In this document: positions 8,341 to 20,220 of the stretch, piece by piece | Layout of the letters: the number at the start of each line of letters is the position of its first letter | How positions within the stretch are numbered: the first letter of the stretch is position 1 | Source: Mesorhizobium sp. LHD-90 | Lineage (GTDB): Bacteria > Pseudomonadota > Alphaproteobacteria > Rhizobiales > Rhizobiaceae | Reading direction: 5' to 3' | DNA: 64,000 bases | NCBI RefSeq assembly: GCF_030929505.1 | Contig: NZ_JAVFVV010000002.1 | Span: 62,001-126,000 of the forward strand | Notes under the pieces: model-generated | Seen by the model: only the letters and a program-made list of their open reading frames with translations | Database searches by the model: none | Told to the model about the DNA's origin: nothing | Translations under genes and position numbers: made by a program

Positions 8341-9516
8341 TCATTCGGCGGCCTGGCGGCGGCCGAAAGCGATGCCGGTCAGCGTCTGGTTGAGGTGCAT
8401 GGTGCGGTACTGTTCGCCATAGGTGCCGAAGCCGACGAGGTTGTTTGACCGGTACAATTCCGAAATATCGCGCAGCACCTGCCGATTGCGGGCGTCGAGG
8501 CGGCGCAGCACGCAGTCGAAGCCGAGAATCACGTCGATGCCGCCGACCTTTTCACCAACTGCGGCGAGCGCGGTACGGGTCGATTCGACCATGTCGGTGG
8601 GCTCGGCGATCGACAGCACGATGCCGTCGTCGATGGCGCAGAAAAAGGAGAGCGAGCCATCCGAGTTCAACTTCTGGATCGAGCGGCAGTAGTATTCTCC
8701 GCCGACCCGCACCACCACCGGATGCGACGCGAAACTGAGTGGCGTCAACGCGTCGGGCATGACGCCGACAGCATGTGCGAACTCTTCCGAGGCTGTCGCG
8801 GCGTTGAACTCGTGGACCACGCGGCGACTGGGATCGGAGGCTGTCACCACTAGCTTCTCGTCTGTGGGTACGAAGTTCTCCGTCTTGAAGACGTGGAAAG
8901 GCACGTCGGTCGCCACAAGCACGACCACCGCGCAATCGGTGGCGACGACGCCATCGGAAATCAGGGTGGTCGCCTCGAAACGCAGATCGTCACCGGCGGA
9001 TCCGCCCACCAGCGGGATGTCATCCAGACCCCAGTGGATCGCCGCCGCCACCGATTCCTCGGCGAAGGACAGCCCGTCAATGAGGCAGAGCGCAAATGCG
9101 TTGCCCGACGAAAGTCGACCCGTATGAGCGGTGAGCGAGCGGCGCAGCGCTCCGACCTGCGAGGCGATCGCTTCCATGCCGGAGGACGACAGATGCGGGA
9201 TGATGGCGGACGCGATGGTGAAGCTGCCGGCGGGAAACAGCACAGCCAGCATCTGTCCTTCCTCGATTCCCACCGGGGTAATCTCTCCGGCGGTCGAGCA
9301 GCCCGCATACCTCAGTCCCGGCGCGCAGCGCTGGATGGCATCGGAAAGCTCCTCCGCGCTGACGAGCGCCTGCGAGAAGAAGAACAGGGCAAAACCCGCG
9401 CCCGTTTCCATAGCCGTCTCGGCCACTTCGCGGGCGAAGGTGGTTGGGTCGGGCTTGTCGGTGCTGACGACCGTCAGCCCGCAGCCGTAGCTTGTCTCCG
9501 AACAGACTCGCTCCAA
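8341..9516 (-). CDS. FIST-domain sensor protein (NosP-like)
   Basis: 391 residues with FIST_N (about 35-215) and FIST_C (about 225-375) domains, and no signal peptide. The frame begins with TTG at 9516 and no better start is visible downstream before residue 37, so the exact start is uncertain. FIST proteins are signal-input modules. In Pseudomonas and some other bacteria the FIST protein NosP binds heme and nitric oxide and controls a partner histidine kinase encoded beside it. The same pairing is seen here, with the kinase gene 10 bases downstream. NO or heme as ligand is an inference from that precedent; amino acids or other small molecules are alternatives. Confidence 0.85.
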   Translation of the reverse strand: MERVCSETSYGCGLTVVSTDKPDPTTFAREVAETAMETGAGFALFFFSQALVSAEELSDAIQRCAPGLRYAGCSTAGEITPVGIEEGQMLAVLFPAGSFTIASAIIPHLSSSGMEAIASQVGALRRSLTAHTGRLSSGNAFALCLIDGLSFAEESVAAAIHWGLDDIPLVGGSAGDDLRFEATTLISDGVVATDCAVVVLVATDVPFHVFKTENFVPTDEKLVVTASDPSRRVVHEFNAATASEEFAHAVGVMPDALTPLSFASHPVVVRVGGEYYCRSIQKLNSDGSLSFFCAIDDGIVLSIAEPTDMVESTRTALAAVGEKVGGIDVILGFDCVLRRLDARNRQVLRDISELYRSNNLVGFGTYGEQYRTMHLNQTLTGIAFGRRQAAE

Positions 9517-9783
9517 TTCCTCCAGCCTTTCCTCCGGCCCTTGTCATTTTGCGTGTCGCGCACGCGGGTGCCGAACACATTCTTGTCCGGATGCGGGAGT
9601 TTTGCAATGCTGGGGTGGCGGGGCGTATCGTCTTAAGTACAATATACGGTCCGCAAGGGGTGGCTGCATTCTCGACCGGCGCATGGTCTGGGCTGTGGTT
9701 CCGCGCCTTGACCACCGTGACAATTCCACCTGCGGGACGCTGAAGAGCCCACCGCTGGTTACCTACCGAGGGAGGCAGGCAAT

Positions 9784-10284
9784 ATGTCGGACGTTTCTCT
9801 AACCGTGAATGGCAGAAAGGTGAGCGCGTCCGTCGAGGACCGCACGCTGCTCGTCCATTTCTTGCGGGAAAATCTGGGGCTTACGGGTACGCATGTCGGT
9901 TGCGACACATCGCAGTGCGGCGCTTGCGTCGTCCATGTAGACGGCAAGGCCGTAAAATCCTGCACCATGCTGGCCGCCCAGGCGTCCGGTTCGACTGTCG
10001 TTACCATCGAGGGTCTCGCAGATGGCGCCGACCTCCATCCGGTCCAGGCGGCCTTCAAGGAGAATCACGGGCTGCAATGCGGATTCTGCACGCCGGGAAT
10101 GATCATGTCGGCGACCGACATGATCAACCGCCATCCGCAGGGCCTCGACGAGGCGACGGTGCGGGCCGAGCTGGAAGGCAACATCTGCCGCTGCACGGGA
10201 TACCACAACATCGTCAAGGCGATCCTTGCTGCGTCCGAGGAGATGTCGAAGGCTGGCAAGGGCAAGGCGAAGAAGGCGGCGTGA
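9784..10284 (+). CDS. Molybdenum hydroxylase small [2Fe-2S] subunit (CoxS/XdhA type)
   Basis: 166 residues carrying both iron-sulfur sites of the xanthine dehydrogenase family. Plant-type cluster ligands are C40, C45, C48 and C60 ([10 protein letters not shown]...SC). The second cluster uses C99, C102, C135 and C137 (CGFC...ICRC). The subunit passes electrons from the molybdopterin site in the large subunit to FAD in the medium subunit. A lysine-rich tail (KGKAKKAA) ends the protein. It opens a three-gene operon in the order small-large-medium. The 267-base gap before it separates it from the divergent FIST gene and should hold both promoters. Confidence 0.93.
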   Translation: MSDVSLTVNGRKVSASVEDRTLLVHFLRENLGLTGTHVGCDTSQCGACVVHVDGKAVKSCTMLAAQASGSTVVTIEGLADGADLHPVQAAFKENHGLQCGFCTPGMIMSATDMINRHPQGLDEATVRAELEGNICRCTGYHNIVKAILAASEEMSKAGKGKAKKAA

Positions 10285-10290
10285 GAGGTG

Positions 10291-10395
10291 AGCGGATAGG
10301 GAGTAGCGAATAGCGAATAGGGTTTTGCCCGAAAGCGTTCGCGAGGTACCGAGAAGTTCGAAGTCCAGTTCCCTATTCGCTACTCCCTATTCGCT
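10291..10395. repeat. Inverted repeat in the small-large subunit gap
   Basis: The left arm from 10291 (AGCGGATAGGGAGTAGCGAA) pairs with the right arm ending at 10395 (TTCGCTACTCCCTATTCGCT), with about 60 bases between. The right arm is identical to the one in the next gap of this operon. The element fills most of the 137 bases between the two genes. Confidence 0.75.
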
Positions 10396-10421
10396 TCTGA
10401 TGGTTCGGGAGGAACATTCCA

Positions 10422-12770
<2,349 letters not shown>

Positions 12771-12795
12771 AAAGAAGCGAATTGAAAAAGCGAAT

Positions 12796-12875
12796 AGCGA
12801 ATAGGGAGTAGCGAATAGGGAAAAGAAGCGCAGGGCGGTGGGAAGCACTCCCCTATTCGCTACTCCCTATTCGCT
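12796..12875. repeat. Perfect 25-base inverted repeat in the large-medium subunit gap
   Basis: Arms at 12796-12820 and 12851-12875 are exact reverse complements (AGCGAATAGGGAGTAGCGAA plus TAGGG), with a 30-base loop. One more partial unit precedes the left arm at 12789. The same sequence family occupies the previous gap of this operon. The stem would be very stable in mRNA and could modulate expression of the medium subunit; this is inference. Confidence 0.85.
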
Positions 12876-12898
12876 CTTCTCCCGGAGGGAGAAACCAT

Positions 12899-13696
12899 AT
12901 GTATTCCGTCAACTACCACCGCGCATCGTCGGTCGCCGACGCGGCAAAACTGTCCAAGAAGGGCGACGCGAAATTCCTGTCCGGCGGCATGACGCTGATC
13001 CCGGCGATGAAGACGCGGCTCGCCGCGCCGTCGGACCTTGTCGACCTGACGTATATCGCCGAGCTCAAGGGCATCACGGTGTCGGGCAAGACGGTCACCA
13101 TCGGCGGCGCAACAACGCACGCCGAGGTCGCCGCCAACGCCAAGCTGAAATCCGTCTGCCCGGCGATCTGCCATCTGGCCGCACATATCGGCGACCCACA
13201 TGTGCGGCATCGCGGCACCATCGGCGGGTCGATCGCCAACAACGACCCGGCTGCCGACTACCCTGCGGCTTTGCTGGCGCTCAGTGCCACCATCGTCACC
13301 AACAAGCGCGAGATTTCGGCGGACAAATACTTTACCGGCCTGTTCGAGACTGCGCTGAAGGAGGGTGAGATCGTCACCGGTGTGACCTTCACCGCGCCCG
13401 CCAAGGCCGGGTACTCGAAATTCCCGAACCCGGCCTCGCGTTATGCCATGACCGGCGTGTTCGTCGCCAAGGGCAAGGACGGCGTGCGTGTCGCGGTGAC
13501 AGGGGCCGGCGAGGACGGCGTCTTCCGCTCCAAGCCGATCGAGGCCGCACTGGCCAAGAAGTTCGATGCAGCCGCGCTGGAGGGCGTGTCGGTGCCGAGT
13601 GCCGGGCTGATGAGCGATCTCCACGCCTCGGCCGAATACCGCGCCAATCTGGTGGTCGTCATGGCCAAGCGGGCTGTGGCTGCGGCCAACGCATAG
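12899..13696 (+). CDS. Molybdenum hydroxylase medium FAD-binding subunit (CoxM type)
   Basis: 265 residues. The FAD-binding PCMH-type domain occupies about 1-170, with the flavin motifs FLSGGMTLIPAMK (residues ~29-41) and HVRHRGTIGGSIANNDPAADYP (residues ~102-123). A CO_deh_flav_C domain follows to the C-terminus. The subunit accepts electrons from the iron-sulfur subunit. The start ATG is preceded by GGAGGGAGA, a strong ribosome site just after the inverted repeat. A terminator-like hairpin follows about 20 bases after the stop, closing the operon. Confidence 0.92.
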   Translation: MYSVNYHRASSVADAAKLSKKGDAKFLSGGMTLIPAMKTRLAAPSDLVDLTYIAELKGITVSGKTVTIGGATTHAEVAANAKLKSVCPAICHLAAHIGDPHVRHRGTIGGSIANNDPAADYPAALLALSATIVTNKREISADKYFTGLFETALKEGEIVTGVTFTAPAKAGYSKFPNPASRYAMTGVFVAKGKDGVRVAVTGAGEDGVFRSKPIEAALAKKFDAAALEGVSVPSAGLMSDLHASAEYRANLVVVMAKRAVAAANA

Positions 13697-13716
13697 CGCG
13701 CAAACAGGCTTGAACT

Positions 13717-13747
13717 CGGACGGAGTATGCAACTCCGTCCGGCTTTT
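13717..13747 (+). terminator. Intrinsic-terminator-like hairpin after the molybdenum hydroxylase operon
   Basis: CGGACGGAGT and ACTCCGTCCG form a perfect 10-base stem with a 5-base loop (ATGCA), followed by GCTTTT. The T run is short, so efficiency is uncertain. Confidence 0.65.
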
Positions 13748-13883
13748 CGGGACTCTCCCTCCCAGGATTTGCTCTGGCACCGGCGTGCGCCAACGCCGGA
13801 TGAGTGCTATGGTCTTTTTTTGTTCTGATCTACTGAGTATTATGCTCGGGATGGTGCGGAACATTGAAGCCAAGGGGGAGGTT

Positions 13884-14192
13884 ATGACCGCATTCAATGT
13901 TGTTCGCTATCGCGTCAGGCCGGAATTCGAGGAAGAATTTCTTCGCCTGAACAGGGAGGTCGACCGATCGGACCTTGCCGGCCTGCGCAGCGCTTCGCTG
14001 ATCAAGACAGGCGAACGTTCCTATTGCATGATCGGCGAGTGGGACAGCATGGAAAGCATCGTGGCGGCCCGGCCCCTGATGGTCAGGAACCTGGAAAGGG
14101 GGCGGGGGATGCTGGAAGACCTTGGCGAGGGCCGCGGCGTTACTGATGCGGTGTCCGGCGAGGTCGTCTCCGAACTTCATCGCCGGGGTTAG
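13884..14192 (+). CDS. Antibiotic biosynthesis monooxygenase-like (dimeric alpha-beta barrel) protein
   Basis: 102 residues from the ATG at 13884, which has an excellent ribosome site GGGGGAGG three bases upstream. The upstream extension of the frame lacks such a site. The small protein has the pattern of ABM-fold proteins: an N-terminal strand NVVRYRVRPEFEEEFLRLNRE, a middle strand SASLIKTGERSYCMIGEWDSMESI and a C-terminal helix-strand. Members range from monooxygenases to heme-binding and purely structural proteins, and nothing here fixes the function. It stands alone and ends in a strong terminator. Confidence 0.72.
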   Translation: MTAFNVVRYRVRPEFEEEFLRLNREVDRSDLAGLRSASLIKTGERSYCMIGEWDSMESIVAARPLMVRNLERGRGMLEDLGEGRGVTDAVSGEVVSELHRRG

Positions 14193-14207
14193 CCGATATA
14201 AGGTCGT

Positions 14208-14240
14208 GCATCGCCGGTGCGCGCACCGGCGATGCTTTTT
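14208..14240 (+). terminator. Rho-independent terminator
   Basis: GCATCGCCGGTGC and GCACCGGCGATGC form a perfect 13-base stem with a 2-base loop, followed by TTTTT at 14236-14240. It ends transcription of the small gene before it and shields the convergent aldolase gene. Confidence 0.88.
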
Positions 14241-14258
14241 GACTGGCGCGAAGACTTG

Positions 14259-15323
14259 CTATCCGAATTTCGGGTCGAGGCTACCGCTCTTGTAACGCTT
14301 CGCCATCTCCGCCACCGGCAGCGGCTTGATCTTTTGGGCATTGCCGGCGGTGCCGAACTCTTCCAGCCGCTGCTTGCAGAGTTTCGTCATCGCCGCCATC
14401 GCCGGCTTGAGGTACTTGCGCGGGTCGAACTCGCTCGGGTCTTCCGACAGAACCTTGCGGATCTGGCCGGTCAGCGCCATGCGGTTGTCGGTGTCGATGT
14501 TGATCTTGCGCACGCCGTTCTTGATGCCGCGCTGGATCTCTTCCACCGGCACGCCCCAGGTCGGCTTCATCTTGCCGCCATAGCGGTTGATGATTTCCTG
14601 AAGGTCTTCCGGCACCGAGGACGAGCCGTGCATGACCAGATGCGTGTTCGGCAGCTTTTTGTGGATTTCCTCGATGACATGCATGGCGAGCACGGCGCCA
14701 TCGGGCTTGCGCGAAAACTTGTAGGCGCCGTGCGAGGTGCCCATGGCGATTGCCAGCGCGTCGACCTTGGTCTCGGCGACGAACTTCACCGCCTCGTCCG
14801 GATTGGTCAGCAACTGGTCGTGGGAAAGCTTGCCCTCGGCGCCATGGCCGTCTTCCTTGTCGCCCATGCCGGTCTCCAGCGAGCCGAGCACGCCGAGTTC
14901 GCCCTCGACCGAAATGCCGCCGAGATGCGCCATGTCGGTCACGGTTTTGGTCACGCCGACATTGTAGTCCCAGTCTCCGGGCGTCTTGCCGTCGGCCTTC
15001 AGCGAGCCGTCCATCATCACCGAGGTGAAGCCGGCCTGGATCGCCGTCATGCAGGTGCCCGGCTCGTTGCCATGGTCGAGATGCACGCAGACAGGGATGT
15101 GCGGGTAGATCTCGGTCAGCGCGTCCATCATGTGCTTCAACATGATGTCGTTGGCATAGGCGCGGGCGCCGCGCGAGGCCTGCAGGATCACCGGAGCGTC
15201 GACCGCATCCGCCGCTTCCATGATCGCCAGCGCCTGCTCCATATTGTTGATGTTGAACGCAGGCACGCCGTAGCTGTGCTCGGCGGCATGGTCGAGCAAC
15301 TGGCGAAGGGTGATCCGGGCCAT
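14259..15323 (-). CDS. fba: Fructose-bisphosphate aldolase class II, Calvin-cycle subtype
   Basis: 354 residues starting [27 protein letters not shown]. Metal and catalytic residues are visible: D83-H84 in [10 protein letters not shown], the zinc histidine in VMHGSSSVP, and the phosphate-binding [12 protein letters not shown]. The [15 protein letters not shown] insertion is typical of the CbbA/Calvin type found in alphaproteobacteria. It cleaves fructose 1,6-bisphosphate to DHAP and glyceraldehyde 3-phosphate, or runs in reverse for gluconeogenesis. It is divergent from a TIM-family gene across 165 bases, and DHA kinase genes follow, so this neighbourhood centres on three- and four-carbon phosphates. 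Confidence 0.95.
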   Translation of the reverse strand: MARITLRQLLDHAAEHSYGVPAFNINNMEQALAIMEAADAVDAPVILQASRGARAYANDIMLKHMMDALTEIYPHIPVCVHLDHGNEPGTCMTAIQAGFTSVMMDGSLKADGKTPGDWDYNVGVTKTVTDMAHLGGISVEGELGVLGSLETGMGDKEDGHGAEGKLSHDQLLTNPDEAVKFVAETKVDALAIAMGTSHGAYKFSRKPDGAVLAMHVIEEIHKKLPNTHLVMHGSSSVPEDLQEIINRYGGKMKPTWGVPVEEIQRGIKNGVRKINIDTDNRMALTGQIRKVLSEDPSEFDPRKYLKPAMAAMTKLCKQRLEEFGTAGNAQKIKPLPVAEMAKRYKSGSLDPKFG

Positions 15324-15488
15324 GCAGTCTATCTCCTTACGATGGGGCAAATCTGGATGCGCCCGACGCCATAGTGGAAAATGTTTCGAGAAAACAGCCG
15401 CTTTTCCGGCTTTTTGCAAAGTATCCGGTTCCTATCCGCCGCACGATGCGGCATTGCTCCACCTGAACCGATTGAAAGGACTCTTGGC

Positions 15489-16253
15489 GTGACTTCTTAT
15501 TTTGTCGGCACCAGCTGGAAGATGAACAAGACTCTGGCTGAAGCTTTGGATTTCGCCGAAACGCTGAAGGCGTTCCTGCCGGGATTCGATCAGCGCATCC
15601 AGCCTTTTGTCGTGCCGCCATTCACCGCCGGACGTCAGGTGAAGACTGCGCTCGCCGGTACGAATATCAAGGTTGGGGCGCAGAACATGCACTGGGAAGA
15701 TTCCGGCGCCTGGACAGGCGAGATATCGCCGCTGATGCTCAAGGATTGCGGGCTCGACTGGGTCGAACTCGGCCACAGCGAGCGGCGCGAGCATTTCGCG
15801 GAAACCGACCGGACGGTTGGCCTGAAGACGGCGGCGGCGGTGCGCCATGGGCTGGTGCCGCTGATCTGCGTCGGCGAAACGCTTGCCGAGCGCGAGGCGG
15901 GCAGGGCGGACGAGGTTCTGGCGGCGCAGGTGAGGGGGGCGCTGCAATTCCTTGATGATGCGGGAAAATCCACGCAAATCCTGTTTGCCTACGAGCCGGT
16001 TTGGGCAATCGGCGAGAGGGGTATCCCGGCGAGCGCCGATTATGCGGACAAGCAGCAGGCACTGATCAAGCTGGTGGCCGGCGCAATCCTGCCCGCCGCG
16101 CCGCCGGTGCTCTACGGCGGCAGCGTTAATCCCGGCAACACGGCGGAACTGATTTCACAGCCTCATATCGACGGGCTGTTTATCGGCCGCTCCGCCTGGC
16201 GGGCGGAAGGGTTCATCGAGATTCTGAAAAGGGCGTCGGCGGCGATTGGATAG
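15489..16253 (+). CDS. Triosephosphate isomerase-family protein, L-erythrulose-1-phosphate isomerase (TpiA2/LerI)-like
   Basis: 254 residues with a GTG start at 15489 (VTSYFVGTSWKMNKTLAEA). Catalytic residues of the TIM barrel are all present: Lys in SWKMN, His in ELGHSERRE, Glu in AYEPVWAIG, and the phosphate loop LYGGSVNPGN. The N-terminal GTSWKMNKT differs from the AGNWKMNG of ordinary glycolytic enzymes. It matches the second TIM paralogue of Brucella and rhizobia that acts on tetrulose phosphates. The neighbouring DhaK/DhaL pair supports such a role. Plain triosephosphate isomerase activity cannot be excluded; a second tpiA elsewhere in the genome would favour the tetrulose role. Confidence 0.82.
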   Translation: MTSYFVGTSWKMNKTLAEALDFAETLKAFLPGFDQRIQPFVVPPFTAGRQVKTALAGTNIKVGAQNMHWEDSGAWTGEISPLMLKDCGLDWVELGHSERREHFAETDRTVGLKTAAAVRHGLVPLICVGETLAEREAGRADEVLAAQVRGALQFLDDAGKSTQILFAYEPVWAIGERGIPASADYADKQQALIKLVAGAILPAAPPVLYGGSVNPGNTAELISQPHIDGLFIGRSAWRAEGFIEILKRASAAIG

Positions 16254-16287
16254 CGCAGCCCTTATCTTTCTTGTCGAGGGGAGGGAT

Positions 16288-16926
16288 TCAGTTTGCCACC
16301 GCATCCCGTATAGCCTCGATCACCACCACCGCCGAGGCCGCGCCTGGATCCATGTGCCCCAACGAGCGTTCGCCGAGGCGTTCGGCCCGGCCCTTGGCGG
16401 CCACCATGCCTTTCGTCGCTTCCGCCCCGGCCTTCGCGGCGCTGACGGCTGCCTCCAGCGACGCAGCCAGACCACCTCCCGCCGAAATGCATTCGCCGGC
16501 TGCGTCTGCCGCCGGCAGCCAGGCGTCGATCATCGTCTTTTCGCCGCGTTCGGCCTTGCCGCGATCCTGGATGCCTTTTGCCATCGCCTGGAAGGCGGCC
16601 ACGAAATCCGCATCCGTCAGCGCCGCCTTGCCCTTAGCCGATGCGCCGGCGCGCATGAGGGCGGTGGCGTAGAGCGGACCGGAAGAGGCGCCGACGGCGT
16701 TCAGGAAGGATTTCGCCGCCGTATTGAACACCGTCGTCGGGTCGGCGGCGGGATCAAGCGCGGCAAGTGCGTCGCGTGCAGCGGAAAAGCCCAGCGACAT
16801 CGCGATGCCGTGGTCGGCGTCGCCGATCACGCCGTCCAGCGCGCAGAGCCGGTCCTTTTCGGCCTCGATCGCGGCGGCGATCTTTCCGAACATGACGACG
16901 AGGCGAGCGGCGGTGATGTCGGTCAT
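16288..16926 (-). CDS. dhaL: Dihydroxyacetone kinase subunit DhaL
   Basis: 212 residues. The nucleotide-binding metal site reads DGVIGDADHGIAMSLGF (residues ~29-45), as in DhaL proteins. SSGPLYATAL follows, and a later DAWLPAADA block and a C-terminal GERSLGHMDPGA complete the family pattern. DhaL carries the nucleotide and passes phosphate to the ketose bound in DhaK. It lies 50 bases downstream of dhaK on the same strand. No dhaM phosphotransferase gene is present here, so the phosphate donor (ATP or a PTS protein encoded elsewhere) is open. The TIM-family gene converges on it. Confidence 0.9.
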   Translation of the reverse strand: MTDITAARLVVMFGKIAAAIEAEKDRLCALDGVIGDADHGIAMSLGFSAARDALAALDPAADPTTVFNTAAKSFLNAVGASSGPLYATALMRAGASAKGKAALTDADFVAAFQAMAKGIQDRGKAERGEKTMIDAWLPAADAAGECISAGGGLAASLEAAVSAAKAGAEATKGMVAAKGRAERLGERSLGHMDPGAASAVVVIEAIRDAVAN

Positions 16927-16976
16927 TCTATCGTCCGGATTGTTCTGGCTTATGTGTCGTCGGGCGCTGTAGCGGG

Positions 16977-17975
16977 TCAGCCGGCACGGAACATGGCGCA
17001 ATCGCAGGGCCGGTCCAGCATCTCCTGCAATTCGCCGTCGAGGCGGTGCAGCGTCACTGAGGCCCCCGCCATTTCCAGCGATGTGCAATAGGGGCCGACC
17101 CAGGTGGCGTGGACGCCGACGCCGCTATCGGCCAGGCGCTGCTGGACGCGGCGGTTCATGATGTAGAGTTCCATCAGCGGCGTTGAGCCGAGCGAATTCA
17201 CCAGAACCGCAACCCTGTCGCCGCGCGAGGGAACCATCTCCGCAAAAATCCGGTCGAGCATGTCGTCGACGATCTCGTCGGCGGTTCTCAGTTTGCCACG
17301 CTGGACACCCGGTTCGCCATGGATGCCCATGCCGATCTCCATCTCGTCGTCGCCGATCTCGAAATTCGGCTTTCGCGTCTGCGGCAACGAGCAGGGCGAC
17401 AGCGCGACGCCCATGGTGAATGTCTGGTCGTTGGCCTTTCGCGCGATGCGCTCGACCTCGTCGAGGGAAAACATCTTGTCGGCGGCCGCGCCGCTCGCCT
17501 TGAACACGAAAAAATTGCCGGCGACGCCGCGCCGCTTCGCCTTGACCGAGGTGGCGACGTCGTCGGTGGTGAGCACGGTGCGCACCTCGATGTCGTCCAT
17601 CGCCGCCATCTCGGCGGCCATGTCGAAATTCATCACGTCGCCGGCATAGTTGCCGTACTGGAAGATCACGCCGGCGCCGCCATTGACCGCCTTGGCGCAT
17701 TCGAGGATCGGGTCGGGGGGCGGCGAGGCGAAGACGTTGCCGACCGCACAGCCATCGGCAAGGCCCTTGCCGACATAGCCCAGAAAAGTCGGCTCGTGGC
17801 CGGAGCCGCCGCCGATGACGATGCCGACTTTTCCCGGGCGCGGGCCGTTCCTGGCCACGATCGAACGCGGGCTGCCGGGGACGGCGAAAAGGTGGTTGGG
17901 ATGGGCGGCGAGCACGCCTTCCAGCATTTCGTCGACGGCCTTGTTGCCGTCATTGATGATCTTCTTGGTCTGCAA
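16977..17975 (-). CDS. dhaK: Dihydroxyacetone kinase subunit DhaK
   Basis: 332 residues, full length for DhaK. The substrate-binding motif GGGSGHEP lies at about 55-62, and the histidine that forms a covalent hemiaminal with the ketone is H219 in GMGIHGEPG. YCTSLEMAGASVTLHRLD near the C-terminus is also typical. It binds dihydroxyacetone, or possibly erythrulose given the TIM-family neighbour, and is phosphorylated through DhaL. It is the first gene of a two-gene operon. The 177 bases between its start and serS, which diverges, must hold promoters for both. Confidence 0.92.
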   Translation of the reverse strand: MQTKKIINDGNKAVDEMLEGVLAAHPNHLFAVPGSPRSIVARNGPRPGKVGIVIGGGSGHEPTFLGYVGKGLADGCAVGNVFASPPPDPILECAKAVNGGAGVIFQYGNYAGDVMNFDMAAEMAAMDDIEVRTVLTTDDVATSVKAKRRGVAGNFFVFKASGAAADKMFSLDEVERIARKANDQTFTMGVALSPCSLPQTRKPNFEIGDDEMEIGMGIHGEPGVQRGKLRTADEIVDDMLDRIFAEMVPSRGDRVAVLVNSLGSTPLMELYIMNRRVQQRLADSGVGVHATWVGPYCTSLEMAGASVTLHRLDGELQEMLDRPCDCAMFRAG

Positions 17976-18152
17976 GGACGTCCTCCCGGTATGCGATGCG
18001 CGATACTACGCGGCGCGGCGCGGAATGCCAGCCTCGCGACGCCTATCGAGGTGGTGCTGGGGCCTGCACCAACGTCCGTGATTTGACACCGCCGCATGGG
18101 TCCGGCATGAGCGGCATCGAAAATCCCTCAACGAAATCACCCGATACAGCCC

Positions 18153-19457
18153 ATGCTCGATATCAAATGGATTCGCGAAAAGCCGCAGGCCCTGATCGAT
18201 GCGCTGGTGAAGCGCCAATGGTCGGAGGACGAGGCGCGGTCGGCGGTCGATGATTTAATTTTCAAGGACGAGACGCGCCGCGCCCATCTTGGTGAGTTGC
18301 AGGTAAAGCAGGAGCGCCGCAACGCCGCCTCGCGCGAGATCGGTAACGCCATGCGCAACAAGGACATGGCGCTGGCGGAAACGCTGAAGGACGAGGTCAA
18401 CGGCATCAAGGCGTGGCTGTCCGGCGCCGAGCAGGTCGAGCGCGACAACGACCAGGCGCTCGAGGATGCGCTGGCGGTGCTTCCCAACGTGCCGCTGGAT
18501 GACGTGCCGGTGGGCGCTGACGAGCACGGCAATGTAGAGGTCCGCAAGGTCGGCGAGGTCAGGCCCCGCCCGAACTGGGTCAAGGAGCATTTCGAGATCG
18601 GCGAGGCGCTCGGCTTCATGGACTTCGAACGCGCGGCGAAACTGTCGGGCGCCCGCTTCACCGTGCTGAAGGGCCAATTGGCCCGGCTCGAACGTGCGCT
18701 CGGCCAGTTCATGCTCGACCTCCACACGACCGAGCATGGCTACATGGAAGTGCAGCCGCCGCTGATGGTCCGCGATGATGTGCTTTTCGGCACTGGCAAC
18801 CTCCCGAAATTCGAGGACGACCTATTTTTCGTGCCGCACGGCGAAAGCCGTCTCGGCCTCATCCCCACCGCCGAGGTCCCGCTGACCAACCTCGTGCGCC
18901 AGGAAATCCTCAGGCATGATCAGTTGCCGCTGCGCTGCACCGCGCTAACGCCGTGCTTCCGCTCGGAAGCCGGCTCGGCCGGGCGTGACACGCGCGGCAT
19001 GCTGCGCCAGCACCAGTTCTACAAGGTCGAACTGGTGTCGATCACCGATCAGGAAAACTCCATCGCCGAGCACGAGCGCATGACCCAGTGCGCGGAAGAG
19101 GTCTTGAAACGCCTCGGCCTGCCGTTCCGTACGGTGACGCTCTGCACCGGCGACATGGGGTTCGGCGCCCGCAAGACTTATGACATCGAGGTGTGGCTGC
19201 CCGGCCAGAACGCGTATCGCGAGATCTCGTCCTGCTCGGTCTGCGGCGATTTCCAGGCTCGCCGCATGGACGCCCGCTACAGGGACAAGGGCGGCAAGGG
19301 CAATCTGTTCGTGCACACGCTGAACGGATCCGGCGTGGCCGTGGGACGGGCGTTGATTGCCGTCATCGAGAATTACCAGAACCAGGATGGTTCCGTTAGC
19401 ATTCCTGAAGCATTGCGCCCCTATATGGGTGGGCTCGAAAAGATCGGGGCTGCCTGA
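18153..19457 (+). CDS. serS: Seryl-tRNA synthetase
   Basis: 434 residues with the N-terminal coiled-coil arm (about 30-105) that binds the long variable arm of tRNA-Ser. A class II core follows, with motif 2 [27 protein letters not shown] and motif 3 [18 protein letters not shown]. It charges tRNA-Ser (and tRNA-Sec where present). It heads the conserved order serS-surE-pcm-nlpD and is followed by surE after a single base. Confidence 0.97.
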   Translation: MLDIKWIREKPQALIDALVKRQWSEDEARSAVDDLIFKDETRRAHLGELQVKQERRNAASREIGNAMRNKDMALAETLKDEVNGIKAWLSGAEQVERDNDQALEDALAVLPNVPLDDVPVGADEHGNVEVRKVGEVRPRPNWVKEHFEIGEALGFMDFERAAKLSGARFTVLKGQLARLERALGQFMLDLHTTEHGYMEVQPPLMVRDDVLFGTGNLPKFEDDLFFVPHGESRLGLIPTAEVPLTNLVRQEILRHDQLPLRCTALTPCFRSEAGSAGRDTRGMLRQHQFYKVELVSITDQENSIAEHERMTQCAEEVLKRLGLPFRTVTLCTGDMGFGARKTYDIEVWLPGQNAYREISSCSVCGDFQARRMDARYRDKGGKGNLFVHTLNGSGVAVGRALIAVIENYQNQDGSVSIPEALRPYMGGLEKIGAA

Positions 19458-19458
19458 A

Positions 19459-20220
19459 ATGCGCATTCTGCTCACCAATGACGACGGCATCCATGCTGAT
19501 GGCCTGTTGTGCCTCGAGCGCATCGCGCGCCAGTTGAGCGACGACGTCTGGGTGGTCGCGCCGGAGACCGACCAGTCGGGTTTCGCGCATTCGCTGTCGC
19601 TGTCGCAGCCGCTGCGCATGCGAAAGCTCGACGACCGGCATTTCGCGGTGCGCGGCACGCCGACCGACTGCGTCATCATGGGCGTCAAGAAGCTGATGCC
19701 GGAGCCGCCGGACCTGGTACTGTCCGGCGTCAATTCCGGCTCCAACGTTGCCGACGACATCACCTATTCCGGCACGGTGGCCGGCGCCATGGAAGGCACG
19801 CTGCTCGGCATTCGCTCGATCGCGCTCAGCCAGGCCTATGTGCTGAAGCAGGATATCGGCCGCGACGTGCCGTGGGAAACCACCGAAGCGCATGCGCCGG
19901 CGCTGCTCGACAAGCTCCTGGCGACAAACCTGCCGCCAGGTGTCTTCCTCAATCTCAATTTCCCCAACTGCGCGCCGGACGAGGTCGAGGGTGTCGTGGT
20001 CGCCGAGCAGGGCAAGCTCGGCTACGGCATGTGGATCGACGAGCGCGCCGACGGCCGCGGTTTCCCTTACTACTGGCTGCGCTTCGGCCGTGGCACCGCC
20101 GAGCCGAAGGCCGGTACAGACCTGCACGCGTTGGGCAACCGCCGCATCGCGGTGACGCCGCTGAAGATGGATCTGACCGCGCATGAGTTGCGCGACCAGT
20201 TGACGAAGGCGCTTGCCTGA
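19459..20220 (+). CDS. surE: 5'/3'-nucleotidase SurE
   Basis: 253 residues from [20 protein letters not shown], which contains the metal-binding Asp pair of SurE. Further signatures are [14 protein letters not shown], the conserved [13 protein letters not shown], and [26 protein letters not shown]. SurE removes phosphate from nucleoside 5'- and 3'-monophosphates and helps survival in stationary phase. Its ATG lies one base after the serS stop, and its own stop overlaps the start of pcm, so translation is coupled. Confidence 0.97.
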   Translation: MRILLTNDDGIHADGLLCLERIARQLSDDVWVVAPETDQSGFAHSLSLSQPLRMRKLDDRHFAVRGTPTDCVIMGVKKLMPEPPDLVLSGVNSGSNVADDITYSGTVAGAMEGTLLGIRSIALSQAYVLKQDIGRDVPWETTEAHAPALLDKLLATNLPPGVFLNLNFPNCAPDEVEGVVVAEQGKLGYGMWIDERADGRGFPYYWLRFGRGTAEPKAGTDLHALGNRRIAVTPLKMDLTAHELRDQLTKALA

